From Dryobates pubescens (lineage: Eukaryota; Chordata; Aves; Piciformes; Picidae): a stretch of 64,000 nucleotides of DNA. Location of the stretch: assembly GCF_014839835.1 (NCBI RefSeq), contig NC_071615.1, positions 17,180,001-17,244,000 of the forward strand, given 5' to 3'. The notes under the pieces are model-generated. The model saw only the letters and a program-made list of their open reading frames with translations, was not told the origin of the DNA and did not search any database. Shown here piece by piece: positions 46,346-57,939 of the stretch; the stretch's first letter is position 1, and each line of letters opens with the position of its first letter. Position numbers and translations under genes: made by a program.

Positions 46346-47535
46346 TGTGGGGACCCCCTCTGAGCTCCGGGGCTGCCCTTGTCCTGTGGGACCCTGAGGC
46401 TGACGGCACCCCCCAACTGCAGCTGGCATCTTCAGGGGCGGGGGTCCCCCTCCATGCACCACAGCCCTGCCCTTCGCACGGGCACCAGCGGCTTTGGGGC
46501 GCGGGCGGAGGGTGCTGCACGCCCTGGCAGTGCCACCCTGCCCCACGGCGCGGTGACTCCTGGTGAAGCGCAACACCCCCTAGCCCCCAGCCCCCTTTCC
46601 GAGGGCCCGGGGGCTCCTGTGCGGCGGTCTGGGGCCAGAGAGAGGCGGTGTGGACAAAGGAGGGCAGGAGGCAGCGGGTGGTGGTGCAGCAGTTCCTTCC
46701 CGCCCGGTACAAAGGCAAACCGAACCGAAGCGTGTCCGTGCCCCTGCCCTGCCCCCGCCCGCAGCCCTGCCCACGCTCCTCCCGGAGCCACGTGGACAGC
46801 CGGGGGGCAGCAGCGGGCAGCCACCAAGCCCCGTGGGCACCCCAGCCCTGTGCCCACTTTGGCTTGACCCGCCCACCCCCACCCCCCGCAGCTTGCAGTT
46901 GGCATCGGGACGGTGGCTTTCGGGCTGGAAGCGTGGTGGCAGTGGCAGCGGCAGCGTGTCCTAGGTGCCACCTCCCGCCTTGGCTCTGTGTCGCTGGTGT
47001 CCGCATGCTTGCTCTGGCTTGGCACCAGCCCCCCCAGGATGTCCCATCCCAGCCGGACAGGTGACTCCTTGGTGTCGCATCCCCCAGGGATGCCAACCGG
47101 GAGGCAGCAGGGTGCCCCGGGCGAGGGGAGACAGACGCTTGCCAAGGCTGCCGGGGGAGGATCCAGCCAGAGCCAAGCCGCGTGGAGGGGCCGAATGGGG
47201 GCTGTCCCTTTGTCACCGGGCCCCCCGGGTGCCCCGCAGGTGCCCCCCGGGTGCCCTGGTGCCTGCCGTACCACGAGACTGAAGCAAGCGAGCATGCGAG
47301 GGCGGGGGGCGAGCGGCGGAGGAGAGCATCCCAGCGACCGGGAGGGAGCGCCGGGCACCCCGCGGGCACGGCCGGGGACTGGGGGGGACGCGCAGCACGG
47401 GGGGAGATGGCTCAGTGACCCACGGAGGGAGAGGGGTGCGAGGGGACCCACCCAGCCTCTGCCACCACCCACGGGTGCCAAAACCAAGCATGGTCCTCTC
47501 GCCCAGCCCTGGGGGCAGCTGGTGGCACTCAAGAG
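46346..47535. other. FBXL16 3' flank, unique GC-rich sequence
   Basis: Unique-looking GC-rich DNA, locally CpG-rich near 47280-47420. It may include the distal FBXL16 3'UTR (minus strand), but no AATAAA-type signal was identified. Frames here show no recognisable domain. Confidence 0.4.
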
Positions 47536-47537
47536 CA

Positions 47538-48215
47538 TCCTTTGATTCCCAGGAGCATCTGAGGTGATAGGGCCACCTGCCATCCTGGGAGCATCCCTGG
47601 TGGTGCCATCCTTAGACCATCCCCGGTGGTGACATCCTTAGAGCATCCCTGGTGGTGCCATCCTGGGAGCATCCCTGGTGGTGACATCCTGGAGGCATCC
47701 CTGATGGTGACATCCTGGAGGAATCCCTGGTGGTGACATCCTGGAGGAATCCCTGGTGGTGCCATCCTTAGAGCATCCCTGGTGGTGCCATCCTTAGAGC
47801 ATCCCTGGTGGTGCCATTCTGGGAGCATTACTGGTGGTGCCATCCTGGAGGAATCCCTGGTGGTGCCATCCTTAGAGCATCCCTGGTGGTGCCATCCTTA
47901 GAGCATCCCTGGTGGTGCCATTCTGGGAGCATTACTGGTGGTGCCATCCTGGAGGCATCCCTGGTGGTGCCATCTTGGGAGCATCCCTGATGGTGACAAC
48001 CTGGAGGCATCCCTGGTGGTGCCATCCTGGGAGCATCCCTGGTGGTGCCATCCTGGAGGCATCCCTGGTGGTGCCATCCTTGGAGCATCCCTGGTGGTGC
48101 CATCCTTGGAGCATCCCTGGTGGTGCCATCCTTGGAGGCATCCCTGGTGGTGCCATCCTTGGAGCATCCCTGGTGGTGCCATCCTTGGAGGCATCCCTGG
48201 TGATGCCATGCTGGC
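47538..48215. repeat. 26-27-bp minisatellite downstream of FBXL16
   Basis: About 25 copies of GCATCCCTGGTGGTGCCATC plus CTTGGA or CTTAGA. The array lies 370 bases beyond the FBXL16 stop codon, so it is probably in its 3'UTR. Confidence 0.95.
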
Positions 48216-48584
48216 AGCAGGGTGGCAGCAGGATGTGCCCAGGACGGGGGTCGCCCGAGCCCTCCCTTCCCACGCTGGGTTTCCCTGGTGCCCATTCGTC
48301 CATCCAGAGGGCGCCGGCAGGACCCTGGGCAGCGGACAGGCGACGGCGCTGGGGGAGCATTTACAGGGGGGGCTCCGGCGAGGGCTGCGCCTGTCCCCAT
48401 CGTGTGTGTGTCCCCCGCCCCCCGGAGCCCCGTGTCCCTCAGGGGGGTCGCGGCAGGGGGGGGCTGGGGTCAGCGGCGCGGTGCGGGTCCCCCGGCAGCC
48501 GGCGAGGAGCGTGGGGGGCGCGGGCAGGGGGGCGGCGGTGGGACGGGAGCGGGGCCGGGGCCGGGGCCGGGGCCGGGGCCGGCC

Positions 48585-51500
48585 CTATTCGATCACCATG
48601 CAGCACGGGAGGTGCTGCGAGAAGTACTTGAAGAGCTCCGGGGTGGCCCCGGGGCAGTTGGTGAGCTCCAGCTCCTCCAGCTCCTGCAGCTGCACCAGCC
48701 CGGACAGCCCCGTGGTGGTCAGCAAGGGGCAACCTGCGAGGGCACAGGGGAAGCTGGCACCCCTCTAGACTCTAGCACCCCCAAAACACCGGCACCCCAG
48801 AGAAACAGCACCCAAAACCCCAGCACCCCCCAAATAACATCCCCAGACCCAGCATCCCCCCAAAGCAGCACCCCAAGCACAGCACCCCCCCAAAGAACTA
48901 GCACCCCAACCCCCAGCACCCCCACAAAATAACGCCCCAAAAACCTATCAGCCCCCCAAGCATCCCCAAGCACAGCTGCACCCCAAAAAATCCCCTCACC
49001 CCAAAGAAATAGCACCCAGACCCCAGCATGCCCCCAAAATAACACCCCAAAACCTATCAATCCCCAAACCCCACAGCACCCCAAATAAACAGCCCCCAAA
49101 TCTCATCATCACCCCAACAATGGTTTGAAACTCATCATCCCCGAAAGCAGCACCCCAAACACACTAGCACCCCAAAGAAGTAGCACCCCTAAACTCACAA
49201 CCCCCCTAAATAGCACCCCAAACCCCATTGCCCCCCAGAATAACAGCCCAAACGCACCAGCACCCCCAAAACTCAGCGTCACAAGTACACAGCACCCCAG
49301 ACCCCAGCATCCCCCCTGAGAGTACCCCCAACACACCAGCACCCCGAAAAGCAGCACCCTAAAGAAGCAGCCCCCCAAGTCTCAGCGTCCCCCTAAAAGA
49401 GCACCCCCAAACACACCAGCATACCAATCCCAGCACCCCAAACAAATAGCGCCCAAAACCCCATCGCCCCCCCCAAATAACACCCCAAAACCCAGCACCC
49501 CCCAAACGACACCCCAAAACCCAGCACTCCCCAAAACCCTTCAGCCCTCCCAAACAACACCCAGAAATCCATCATCCCCCCCAAATAGCAGCCAGAAGCC
49601 CACCAGCCCCCAAACCAGCCCCCCAAACCCCAGCACCCCCCAACGACACCCCAAACCCCATCAGCCCCCAAACCAGTATCCCAAACTCCAGCACCCCCCC
49701 AACGACACCCCAAACCCCACCAGCCCCCAAACCAGCACCCCAAACCCCAGCACCCCCCAACGACACCCCAAACCCCACCAGCCCCCAAACCAGCACCCCA
49801 AACCCCAGCACCCCCCAACGACACCCCAAACCCCACCAGCCCCCAAACCAGCACCCCAAACCCCAGCACCCCCCAACGGCACCCCAAACCCCATCAACCC
49901 CCAAACCAGCAGCCCAAACCCCAGCACCCCCCAAACCACACCCCAAGCCCCACCAGCCCCCAAGCCACACCCCAAACCCTAGCACCCCCCAAACCACACC
50001 CCAAACCCCATCAACCCCCAAACCACACCCCAAGCCCCACCAGCCCCCAAGCCACACCCCAAACCCCAGCACCCCCCAAACGGCACCCCAAACCCCATTA
50101 ACCCCCAAACCAGCACCCCAAACCCCATGAGCCACCAAACCAGCACCCCAAACCCCAGCACCCCCCCAACGACACCCCAAACCCCACCAGCCCCCAAACC
50201 AGCACCCCAAACCCCATGAGCCACCAAACCAGCACCCCAAACCCCAGCACCCCCCAAACGGCACCCCAAACTCCATCAACCCCCAAACCAGCACCCCAAA
50301 CCCCATGAGCCACCAAACCAGCACCCCAAACCCCATGGGCCGCCAAACCAACACCCCAAACCCCAACACCCTCAAACCCCAACACCCCCAAACCCCAACA
50401 CCCCCAAACCAAAACCCCAAACCCCAGCACCCCCTAAACCAACACCCCAAACTCACCCTCTCCCCATAACACCACCCAGAAATCCATCCCCCCCCCCCCC
50501 AGACATCACCCCCAAAACTCCAGCACCCCGAAACCCAGCAGCCCAGAGCCAGCCCTGTGCTGATCCCTGGGGAGCTGGGCTGGAGCTGGGGGAGGGGCGG
50601 ACCGCGGGAGTCACCCCAGCGGCTTCAGGGGGTGCTGGCTGTGCCCAGGGTTGTGCCCAGGGCTGCCCCCAGGGCTGTCCTCGGAGCTGACCCCAGGGCT
50701 GACCCCAGGGCTGTCGCTGTCCCCACAGCCCGGGGGGACCCCCAGCGCCCCCAGGCAGGGCGGCAGGGGCTGCTCACCGGCCAGCGAGAGGAGCCTCAGG
50801 CTGCCCATGCCCAGGAGATGCTTCAGGCCAAAATCCTGCACCTGGAAAAGAGATAGGATGGGAGCAGAGGGGGCACCGGGGGGCTCCACGGGGGGGGCAC
50901 TCTGGAACTGGGGGCTCAGCATTGCTGGGGCAGAGGGCTGGGGGCAGGAGCAGAATGCTGGGGCTGGGAAGTGGGGCAGGGACTGGGTGCTGGGACAGGG
51001 AGCTGGGTGCTGGGGCTGGGTGCTGGGGCAGGGTGCCAGGCCAGGGAGCTGGGTGCTGGGGCAGAGAGCTGGGCACAAGATCCGAGTGCTGGGGCAAGGT
51101 GCCAGGGTTGAGTCCTGCGAGCTCCCGGGAGCACCCAGCCCGTCCCTTCTCCACCTCCTGGCACCGAGCGCGGGGAGTCTCCATCCAGCCCGAGGTGCCC
51201 GCCCGGAGCGGGAGGCTCATCTGCAGGGAGGTGCCAGCCGCTCTGCCCGCCCTCCCCGTGTGGCATCTCGGACAGGCAGGCCTGCGTGCCCCCTGGCACC
51301 TACCTGGCAGCACCAGCGCAGGTAGAGGCTCCGCAGGGAGGACATGGTGGACAGGTAGCTGAGGCCGGTGTCGGTGATCCGCACACACCTGCGGGCACAG
51401 CGCGGCTCAGGGCTGCCCGCAGCAGGGCACCGCCTGCCCCTGCCCCAGCGCGGCTCGGCACGGCACGGCAGCCGGGGGACCGGCCGTGGCATGGTCCAGC

Positions 51501-54500
51501 GCGGCTCGGCACGGCACGGCAGCCGGGGGACCGGCCGTGGCATGGTCCAGCGCGGCTCGGCACGGCACGGCACGGCAGCCGGGGGACCGGCCGTGGCATG
51601 GTCCAGCGCGGCTCGGCACGGCACGGCAGCCGGGGGACCGGCCGTGGCTTGGTCCAGCGCGGCTCGGCACGGCACGGCAGCCGGGGGACCGGCCGTGGCA
51701 TGGTCCAGCGCGGCTCGGCACGGCACGGCACGGCAGCCGGGGGACCGGCCGTGGCATGGTCCAGCGCGGCTCGGCACGGCACGGCAGCCGGGGGACCGGC
51801 CTTGGCATGGTCCAGCACGGCTCAGCACCCGGGGGACCAGCCGTGGCATGATCCAGCGCGGCTCAGCATGGCATGGCATGGCATGGCATGGCACAGCACA
51901 CCTCAGTTCTAAATGGCATGATGTGACATGACATGGCGTGGCATGACATGCCTTGGCACTGCTTGGCATGACTCAGCATGGTTTGGCATGGCACAGAATG
52001 CCTCAGCTCAGGATGCTATGACATAGCTTTGCATGGCATGCCTCAGTGTGGCTCAGCATGGCATTGCCTTGTCATGATGTGGCATGGCATGGTTTGACAT
52101 GGCATGGCACTGCATGGCATGGGACAGCATGGCATGGGATGGCATTTGATGACTTGCCATGGCATGACATGGTACAGTGTGCCTTAGCACTGCTCAGCAT
52201 TCCTCAGCGTGGCACAGCATGGCACAGCATTGCCTCAGCATGGCAGGGCAACACGGTATGGCATGGCTCGGCAGGGCACAATGTGCCTTGTCCACTGCTT
52301 GGCATGACCCAGCATGGCTTGGCCTGGCATGGAACAGCTCAGCTCAGAATGCTATGAGATGGTATGGCATGACAGCATGACATGGCACGGCTTGGCATGG
52401 CTGGGCATGGCATGACATTCCTTGGCACTGCTTGGCATGTCTCAGCAGGGCCTGGCATGGCATAGCCTCAACATGGTGTGGCATGGCATGCCAGATCTCG
52501 GCATGACACAACAGCATGGTGTGGCATGGTATGGCACAGCATGCCTTGGCACTGCTCAACATGGCACATAGCTCTAAGCAGCATGCTGCTGCATGACATG
52601 ACAGCATGGCATGGCTTGGCATGGCATGGCACCGCTCAGCATGGCTTGGCACGGCTCAGCACAGCATGGCTTAGCGTGGCACAGCATGCCTTGGCACTGC
52701 TCTACATGCTTTGGCATGGCTTGGCACGGCATGGCACAGCTCAGCATGACATAGCATTGCTTTGGCAAAGCATGGCACAGCTCAGCAGGCCATGGCACAG
52801 CTTGGCATGACAGAACATGCCTTGTCCCTGCTTGGCATGGCTCAGCATGGCTTGGCAGGGGATGGCACAGGTTAGCACAGGCTGACACAGTCCAGCACAG
52901 TCCAGCACAGTCCGGCACAGCCTGGTATAGGCTGGCACACGCTGGCACAAGATGGCACAGCCTGGTACAGGCTGGCATAGGCTGTCATGGGCTGGCACAG
53001 TCCAGCACAGTCTGGCACAGGCTGGCACAGCCTGGTACAGGCTGGCATAGGCTGGCACACCCTGGCACAAGATGGCACAGACCAGCACGGGTTGGCACAG
53101 CCTGGTACAGGCTGGCACAGGCTGTCATGGGCTGGCACAGTCCAGCACAGCCTGGTACAGGCTGGCATAGGCTGGCACACCCTGGCACAAGATGGCACAG
53201 AACAACATGGGTTGGCACAGCTTGGTACAGGCTGGCATAAGGTGGCACACGCTGGCACAAGATGGCACGGACGAGCACGGGTTGGCACAGCCTGGTACAG
53301 GCTGGCACAGGCTGTCATGGGCTGGCACAGTCCGTCACAGGCTGGCACGGGCTGGCACGGGCGCATACCTGTCGAGCACCAGCTCCTCCAGCTTGTGCAG
53401 GTCGCAGGCGATGTACTCCAGGGCCATGTCGGTGATCCGCGGGCACCAGGACAGGTCGAGGCTGCGCAGCTTCCGCAGGTTCTCGGCCACCAGCTCCACG
53501 CCGTCGTCGGTGACCTTGGAGCAGCCGGAGAGGCTGAGCACGCTCAGGTTGGGCAGGCTGTGCACCATGTTGACCACGCCGTGGTTGGTGATCTCCCAGC
53601 AGGAGTTGAGGCGCAGGGTGTGGGTGGTGTAGCCCTGCTTGGCCGTGAAGTACGCCAGGGCCGTGTCCGTGACGTGGTAAGCCTGCAGGTTGAGCTCGGC
53701 CAGGTTGGGCAGCAGCTGCGAGATGGCAGCGATGGCATCGTCGGCCACGTTGATGCAGTCGCTGACGCTCAGCGCCGTGATGCGAGCGTTCAGGCTGGAC
53801 CACAGCCCTGCCTCCGTGAAGTCGTTGCAGCCGGACAGCTCCAGCCTCACCACGCCCTGCATCTGCTCCAGCATCACCTGCCGGGGGGCCAGCAGGCTCA
53901 GGGGGTGCCAGGCACCGCCGCTGCCCGCCTGGTGCCCACGCCCCGGCGACTGCTCAGCCCCATTCAGGCTTCTCCTGCTCGGCCCCTTCCAGGCATCTCC
54001 TGCTCAGCCCCATCCAGGCTTCTCCTGCTCAGCCCCATTCAGGCTTCTCCTGCTCAGCCCCTTCCAGGCTTCTCCTGCTCAGCCCCTTCCAGGCATCTCC
54101 TGCTCAGCCCCTTCCAGGCATCTCCTGCTCAGCCCCTTCCAGGCATCTCCGGCTCAGCCCCTTCCAGGCTTCTCCTGCTCAGCCCCATCCAGGCATCTCC
54201 TGCTCAGCCCCTTCCAGGCTTCACCTGCTCAGCCCCTTCCAGGCTTCTCCTGCTCAGCCCCTTCCAGGCATCTCCTGCTCAGCCCCTTCCAGGCTTCACC
54301 TGCTCAGCCCCTTCCAGGCTTCTCCTGCTCAGCCCCTTCCAGGCATCTCCTGCTCAGCCCCTTCCAGGCTTCTCCTGCTCAGCCCCTTCCAGGCATCTCC
54401 TGCTCAGCCCCTTCCAGGCTTCTCCTGCTCAGCCCCTTCCAGGCATCTCCTGCTCAGCCCCTTCCAGGCTTCTCCTGCTCAGCCCCTTCCAGGCATCTCC

Positions 54501-56384
54501 TGCTCAGCCCCTTCCAGGCTTCACCTGCTCAGCCCCATCCAGGCATCTCCTGCTCAGCCCCATTCAGGCTTCTCCCTGCTCAGCCCCATTCAGGCATCTC
54601 CTGCTCAGCCCCTTCCAGGCTTCACCTGCTCAGCCCCTTCCTGGCATCTCCTGCTCAGCCCCTTCCAGGCTTCTCCTGCTCAGCCCCTTCCAGGCATCTC
54701 CTGCTCAGCCCCATTCAGGCATCTCCTGCTCAGCCCCTTCCAGGCATCTCCTGCTCAGCCCCATTCAGGCTTCACCTGCTCAGCCCCTTCCTGGCATCTC
54801 CTGCTCAGCCCCTTCCTGGCATCTCCTGCTCAGCCCTTTCCTGGCATCTCCTGCTCAGCCCCTTCCAGGCATCTCCTGCTCAGCCCCATCCAGGCATCTC
54901 CTGCTCAGCCCCATTCAGGCATCTCCTGCTCAGCCCCTTCCAGGCTTCTCCCTGCTCAGCCCCTTCCTGGCATCTCCTGCTCAGCCCCTTCCAGGCTTCA
55001 CCTGCTCAGCCCCTTCCTGGCATCTCCTGCTCAGCCCCATTCAGGCTTGCCCTGCTCAGCCCCTTCCAGGCATCTCCTGCAGCCCCCAGGCTTCTGTGGG
55101 GCCAAACTTCTCCCTGGCATCACTCTGGCAGTGCCTTGTTCCAGGACATGTCCCAGGAGGGGACAGGGTGAGACCCACTGGCCCCAGCCCCTTGGTGCCA
55201 GGCTGGGCACTGCTCTGGGAGGATGCAGCTGTAGAGCAGCTGGTGCTGGGTTTGGCCATCACACGGTGCAGGGGACCTTGCCTGGTGCCCGGCAGGACCA
55301 CGAGCTGCCCCCCATCTCTTACCCAAGGGACTCCCTTGCCGAGGAGCAGCCAGCCAAGCAATACTGTCCTCATGCCTTGAGCCTTGCCCGCTGCCCACCA
55401 CCCACCAGCGACATCCCCTTGGTGGCAGCATCCACGGGCAGCAGGGATGCCACCTCCCCCTCCACCGGCACCCTCAACCCCTGCGCAGTGCAGGCTGCAG
55501 CCCACCCCCCTAACCAGACAGGGTCTCCTGGTGCTGCCCACACCCACGGGCCAGCCGTGCCAGCTGCCTGCTCCCCTGCTGGGCGACCAGACAAAGCTCT
55601 GCCCACAGCCGTGTGCCCAGGGGCACCAGGAAGGGACCCATCGTGGCCACACCTCAACCAGCTGGGTCAGCCGGCTGCGGTCACCTACCTCCAGCCCCGC
55701 ATCCGTGATGGTCGACCTCTTAAGGCTCATGGACTTGACTCCCTTCTTGGAGAGGGGATAGTTGTCAATGAACTCGCAAATGTCCAGGTCAGAGACCCCC
55801 ACCAGGCAGAAGCCCTCGAAGCCGCGCACGGCGAAGCCCTGCAGGCTGACGAACTCCTTCTCCCCGCCGGGCAGGACGTTGTAGAGCTCCTTGGTGTGCA
55901 GGACGGGGGTCAGGCCCACCCAGAACTTGGGCTGGTAGAGCACCCGGCGCCAGGCCTTGCACACCTGCGCCAGGACGCACTTCTCGCACGCCGAAAAGTA
56001 CCAGAACAGGCGGTTGAGGATCTTCTCGTCCACCGCCAGCTGCCTCTCCGCGGGCGAGCCGGGAACCCGCTCCGGGCAGGGCTGCTCCGAGCCTGCGCCC
56101 GCGCTCAGTCCCGCCAGGGGCGCGCCGGGAGGGGAGGAGACGCCGCCCAGAGCGGCCAAGGAGAGCGGGGAGGCCAGGCTGGGGATGGGCAGGTCGCTGT
56201 GCTGGGCTAAGGCCGGGCTGAGGATGGCAGGCACGGAGGAAGGCTGGCACAGGCGGTTCTTGACGGCGGGGGTGCCTTTGGTGATGCTGGCGGAGCCGAG
56301 GCCGTTGGCTTGGGTGGGGATCTTCACCAGTCCATTGCGGGGCAAACATGGGGGCTTGGTGTCGCCGTTTCTCGGGCTCGACAT
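48585..56384 (-). CDS. FBXL16: F-box and leucine-rich repeat protein 16
   Basis: FBXL16 is a mainly neural F-box/LRR protein that behaves atypically for SCF substrate receptors and is reported to bind PP2A-B55. Five coding exons on the minus strand splice in phase: 55689-56384, 53369-53877, 51304-51388, 50778-50841 and 48585-48733, giving 500 aa (about 479 in mammals). The N-terminus [20 protein letters not shown] is followed by a Pro/Ser-rich segment that accounts for the extra length. The F-box region (about residues 120-160) contains [20 protein letters not shown]. The leucine-rich repeats follow: [99 protein letters not shown] and [20 protein letters not shown], ending MVIE. An acceptor at 56400-56402 implies a non-coding first exon upstream. 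Every intron contains tandem arrays. Confidence 0.97.
48780..50535. repeat. 58-bp CCCCAAACCCC-type minisatellite filling FBXL16 intron 4
   Basis: A C/A-rich + strand. The core at about 49600-50440 has a 58-bp unit (for example starts at 49743 and 49801) containing CACCCCAAACCCCAGCACCC and ACCAGCCCCCAAACCAG. The left part is a looser version with AAACAGCACCCC words. On the FBXL16 transcript it reads GGGGTTTGGGG, a strong G-quadruplex pattern. It fills most of the intron between exons 48585-48733 and 50778-50841. Confidence 0.93.
50930..51110. repeat. GGGTGCTGGGGCAGG-type short repeat in FBXL16 intron 3
   Basis: Irregular copies of GCTGGGTGCTGGGGCAGG and GGGCAGAGAGCTGGG occupy part of the 462-bp intron between the exons at 50778-50841 and 51304-51388. 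Confidence 0.7.
51410..51840. repeat. 51/56-bp minisatellite in FBXL16 intron 2
   Basis: About seven copies of a 51-bp unit (AGCGCGGCTCGGCACGGCAC then GGCAGCCGGGGGACCGGCCG and TGGCATGGTCC). Some copies have an extra ACGGC making 56 bp. The copies are nearly identical, so expansion is recent. It begins about 20 bases from the exon at 51304-51388. Confidence 0.95.
51845..52855. repeat. GGCATGGCAC degenerate simple array in FBXL16 intron 2
   Basis: Continuous GGCATGGCAT / GGCACAGCAT / CTCAGCATGG words of 5-10 bases without a fixed long unit. This looks like decayed pentamer/decamer DNA joining the arrays on either side. Confidence 0.85.
52860..53362. repeat. CTGGCACAGG decamer array with higher-order units
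   Basis: A decamer base unit CTGGCACAGG (variants CTGGTACAGG, CTGGCATAGG, CTGTCATGGG) arranged in longer blocks marked by CACAAGATGGCACAG, which recurs at roughly 60-120-base intervals. It runs up to the donor side of the exon at 53369-53877. Confidence 0.9.
53945..55082. repeat. 25-bp minisatellite in FBXL16 intron 1 (coding)
   Basis: About 45 copies of a 25-bp unit, TCTCCTGCTCAGCCCCTTCC plus AGGCA or AGGCT. Because 25 is not a multiple of three, the + strand is open in more than one frame for over a kilobase. This is antisense to FBXL16 and is not a gene. Confidence 0.96.
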
Positions 56385-56486
56385 CTTCCACGGGTCTCTC
56401 TGCAAGGCAGGGGAGGGAGGTGTGAGGGGAGGCTGGGCAAGGCTGGCAAATGGCATGGCACTGGTGGGGTAGAGACCCTGGAGGTC

Positions 56487-56690
56487 ATAGATTCACAGAA
56501 TGATTGGGGTTGGAAGGGACGTTCAAGATCATCCAGCTCCAGCCCCCTGCCACGGGCAGGGACACCTCCCACCAACACAGCTTGCTCAGGGCCTCATCCA
56601 GCCTGGCCTTCAGCATCCCCAGGCAGGAGGCAGCCACAGCCTCCCTGGGCAGCCTGTGCCAGAGTCTCACCTGTCCCTGGGCAGGGATGG
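56487..56690 (-). mobile_element. CR1 LINE 3' end
   Basis: ATTCACAGAATGATTGGGGT then TGGAAGGGACGTTCAAGATC is the inverted CR1 3' terminus, continuing through CAGCTTGCTCAGGGCCTCAT. It lies about 90 bases upstream (in gene sense) of the FBXL16 coding exon 1. Confidence 0.85.
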
Positions 56691-57034
56691 GAAGTTTGAT
56701 GGCACTGGTGGGGATGGAGATCCTGAATGAGGCACAAGGCAGCATCAAGGTGTGGGTGGTGCAGGACCTCTGGGCACAGCCCCAGAGGGCCATGGATAGA
56801 GCATGGAGTAAGGTCCTCCAAGGGGCTGTGAGGCCCTTGTGTCCTCCATGAGGGGGGACAGATGGGGATTTGTCCCCAGACATTCACATTCTTCTCTGAG
56901 CCAAGGACCCAGCCCCCAATGGGAGACAGAGCAGGGTCACAGATTTGTGTTGTTTTAACCACAGGTTCTGGAAGGCCCCCAGAAGGTCTCCCCAGTGACC
57001 TCCTTTCTCTTGGGAGGCAGAAGTCCTGCTTTGG

Positions 57035-57320
57035 GCACCCCTCTGGGCAGCCTGGCACAGGCTCTCCCCACCCTCAGCACCAAACCTTTCTCCCTTCTCT
57101 CCACTCTCAGTCTCCCTCTTGCAGTTCCAACCATCCCCCCTTGGCCTGCCCCAACAGGCCCTGCTCAGCAGTCTGTCCCCAGCTCTCTTCTGGCCTTTTG
57201 AAGCCCTGCAAGGCCACCAGGAGGTCTCCCTGGAGCATTCTCCTCTCCAGGCTGCACAGCCCCAACTCTGCCAACCTGGCCTCCCAGCAGAGGGCTTCCA
57301 GCCTCCCAGCACTGCTGTGG
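57035..57320 (-). mobile_element. CR1 LINE fragment
   Basis: Antisense CR1: GGCAGCCTGGCACAGGCTCT, CTCCACTCTCAGTCTCCCTC and CAGGCTGCACAGCCCCAACT. It is in the presumed FBXL16 5' intron. Confidence 0.7.
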
Positions 57321-57469
57321 AGCTGAGAGGAGGCAGCAGCAGCAGAGCTGAGCTGCCCATGGTGGCTGTGCCAGCCTGACACTGCGCCTGTGCCACCACG
57401 AGGCTGTGCCACACTGGCACCACGCCTGTGCCACCATGAGGCTGGCTGAGCCCTGCTGGGCCCCCTGGC

Positions 57470-57580
57470 TGCCATCAATATTTCAGTGGCAGGCAGCCCA
57501 GCCCCCATCCATTATTCAGCACACTTCCCTCTATAAATACAGAGGTGAATAATTGATGGGGGCTCAGCCCCCACCCTACA
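57470..57580. promoter_or_regulatory. Candidate cis-regulatory element with AT-rich inverted repeat
   Basis: Inside GC-rich DNA lies a 19-base inverted repeat with one mismatch: AGCCCCCATCCATTATTCA at 57500-57518 and its complement at 57546-57564. It flanks CTCTATAAATACAGAGG. ATCAATAT just upstream matches an Onecut/HNF6-type site and TAATTGAT resembles a homeodomain site. Position and motifs suggest a regulatory element for FBXL16; function is inferred. Confidence 0.4.
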
Positions 57581-57796
57581 ACTTCTGCCCCAGCTGCTGC
57601 CTGGCACGGGGCCCTGCCACTTGCCCTGCCCACCCTGCACACAGCCTGTTTGCAGGTGCTGTGCCAGACCCTGAGCACACTGAGCTCCTGCAAGCTTCTG
57701 GGAACACAGTGAGTGGGAGCTGGAGCTTGGGGAAGCAGTTTCCAAGCCGTGGGCAAGGTCCCCAAGCCTTGAGAGTGCCTGGTGATGGGTCATGGG

Positions 57797-57930
57797 ATCA
57801 TGGGATCATGGAATCATGGAATGGTTTGGGTTGGAAGGGACCCTAAACATCATCCAGTTCTACCCCCACTGCCATGGGCTGGGACACTTCCCACTAGATT
57901 AGGTTGCTCAAGGCCTTCTCCAGCCTGGTG
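57797..57930 (-). mobile_element. CR1 LINE 3' end
   Basis: A clean inverted CR1 3' terminus (ATCATGGAATCATGGAATGG then TTTGGGTTGGAAGGGACC), truncated after GGTTGCTCAAGGCCTTCTCC, where a minisatellite begins. Confidence 0.85.
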
Positions 57931-57939
57931 GACAAGGTT

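Noticed and set aside
49572-50456. Gly/Trp-rich 294-codon minus-strand frame (VWGLVGFGV repeats)
   Set aside because: It resembles silk- or membrane-like repeats but is just the 58-bp FBXL16 intron 4 array.
52987-55380. A 797-codon + strand open frame
   Set aside because: It crosses FBXL16 exon 2 in antisense and the 25-bp array. The array is stop-free by composition and the peptide is a simple repeat with no domain.
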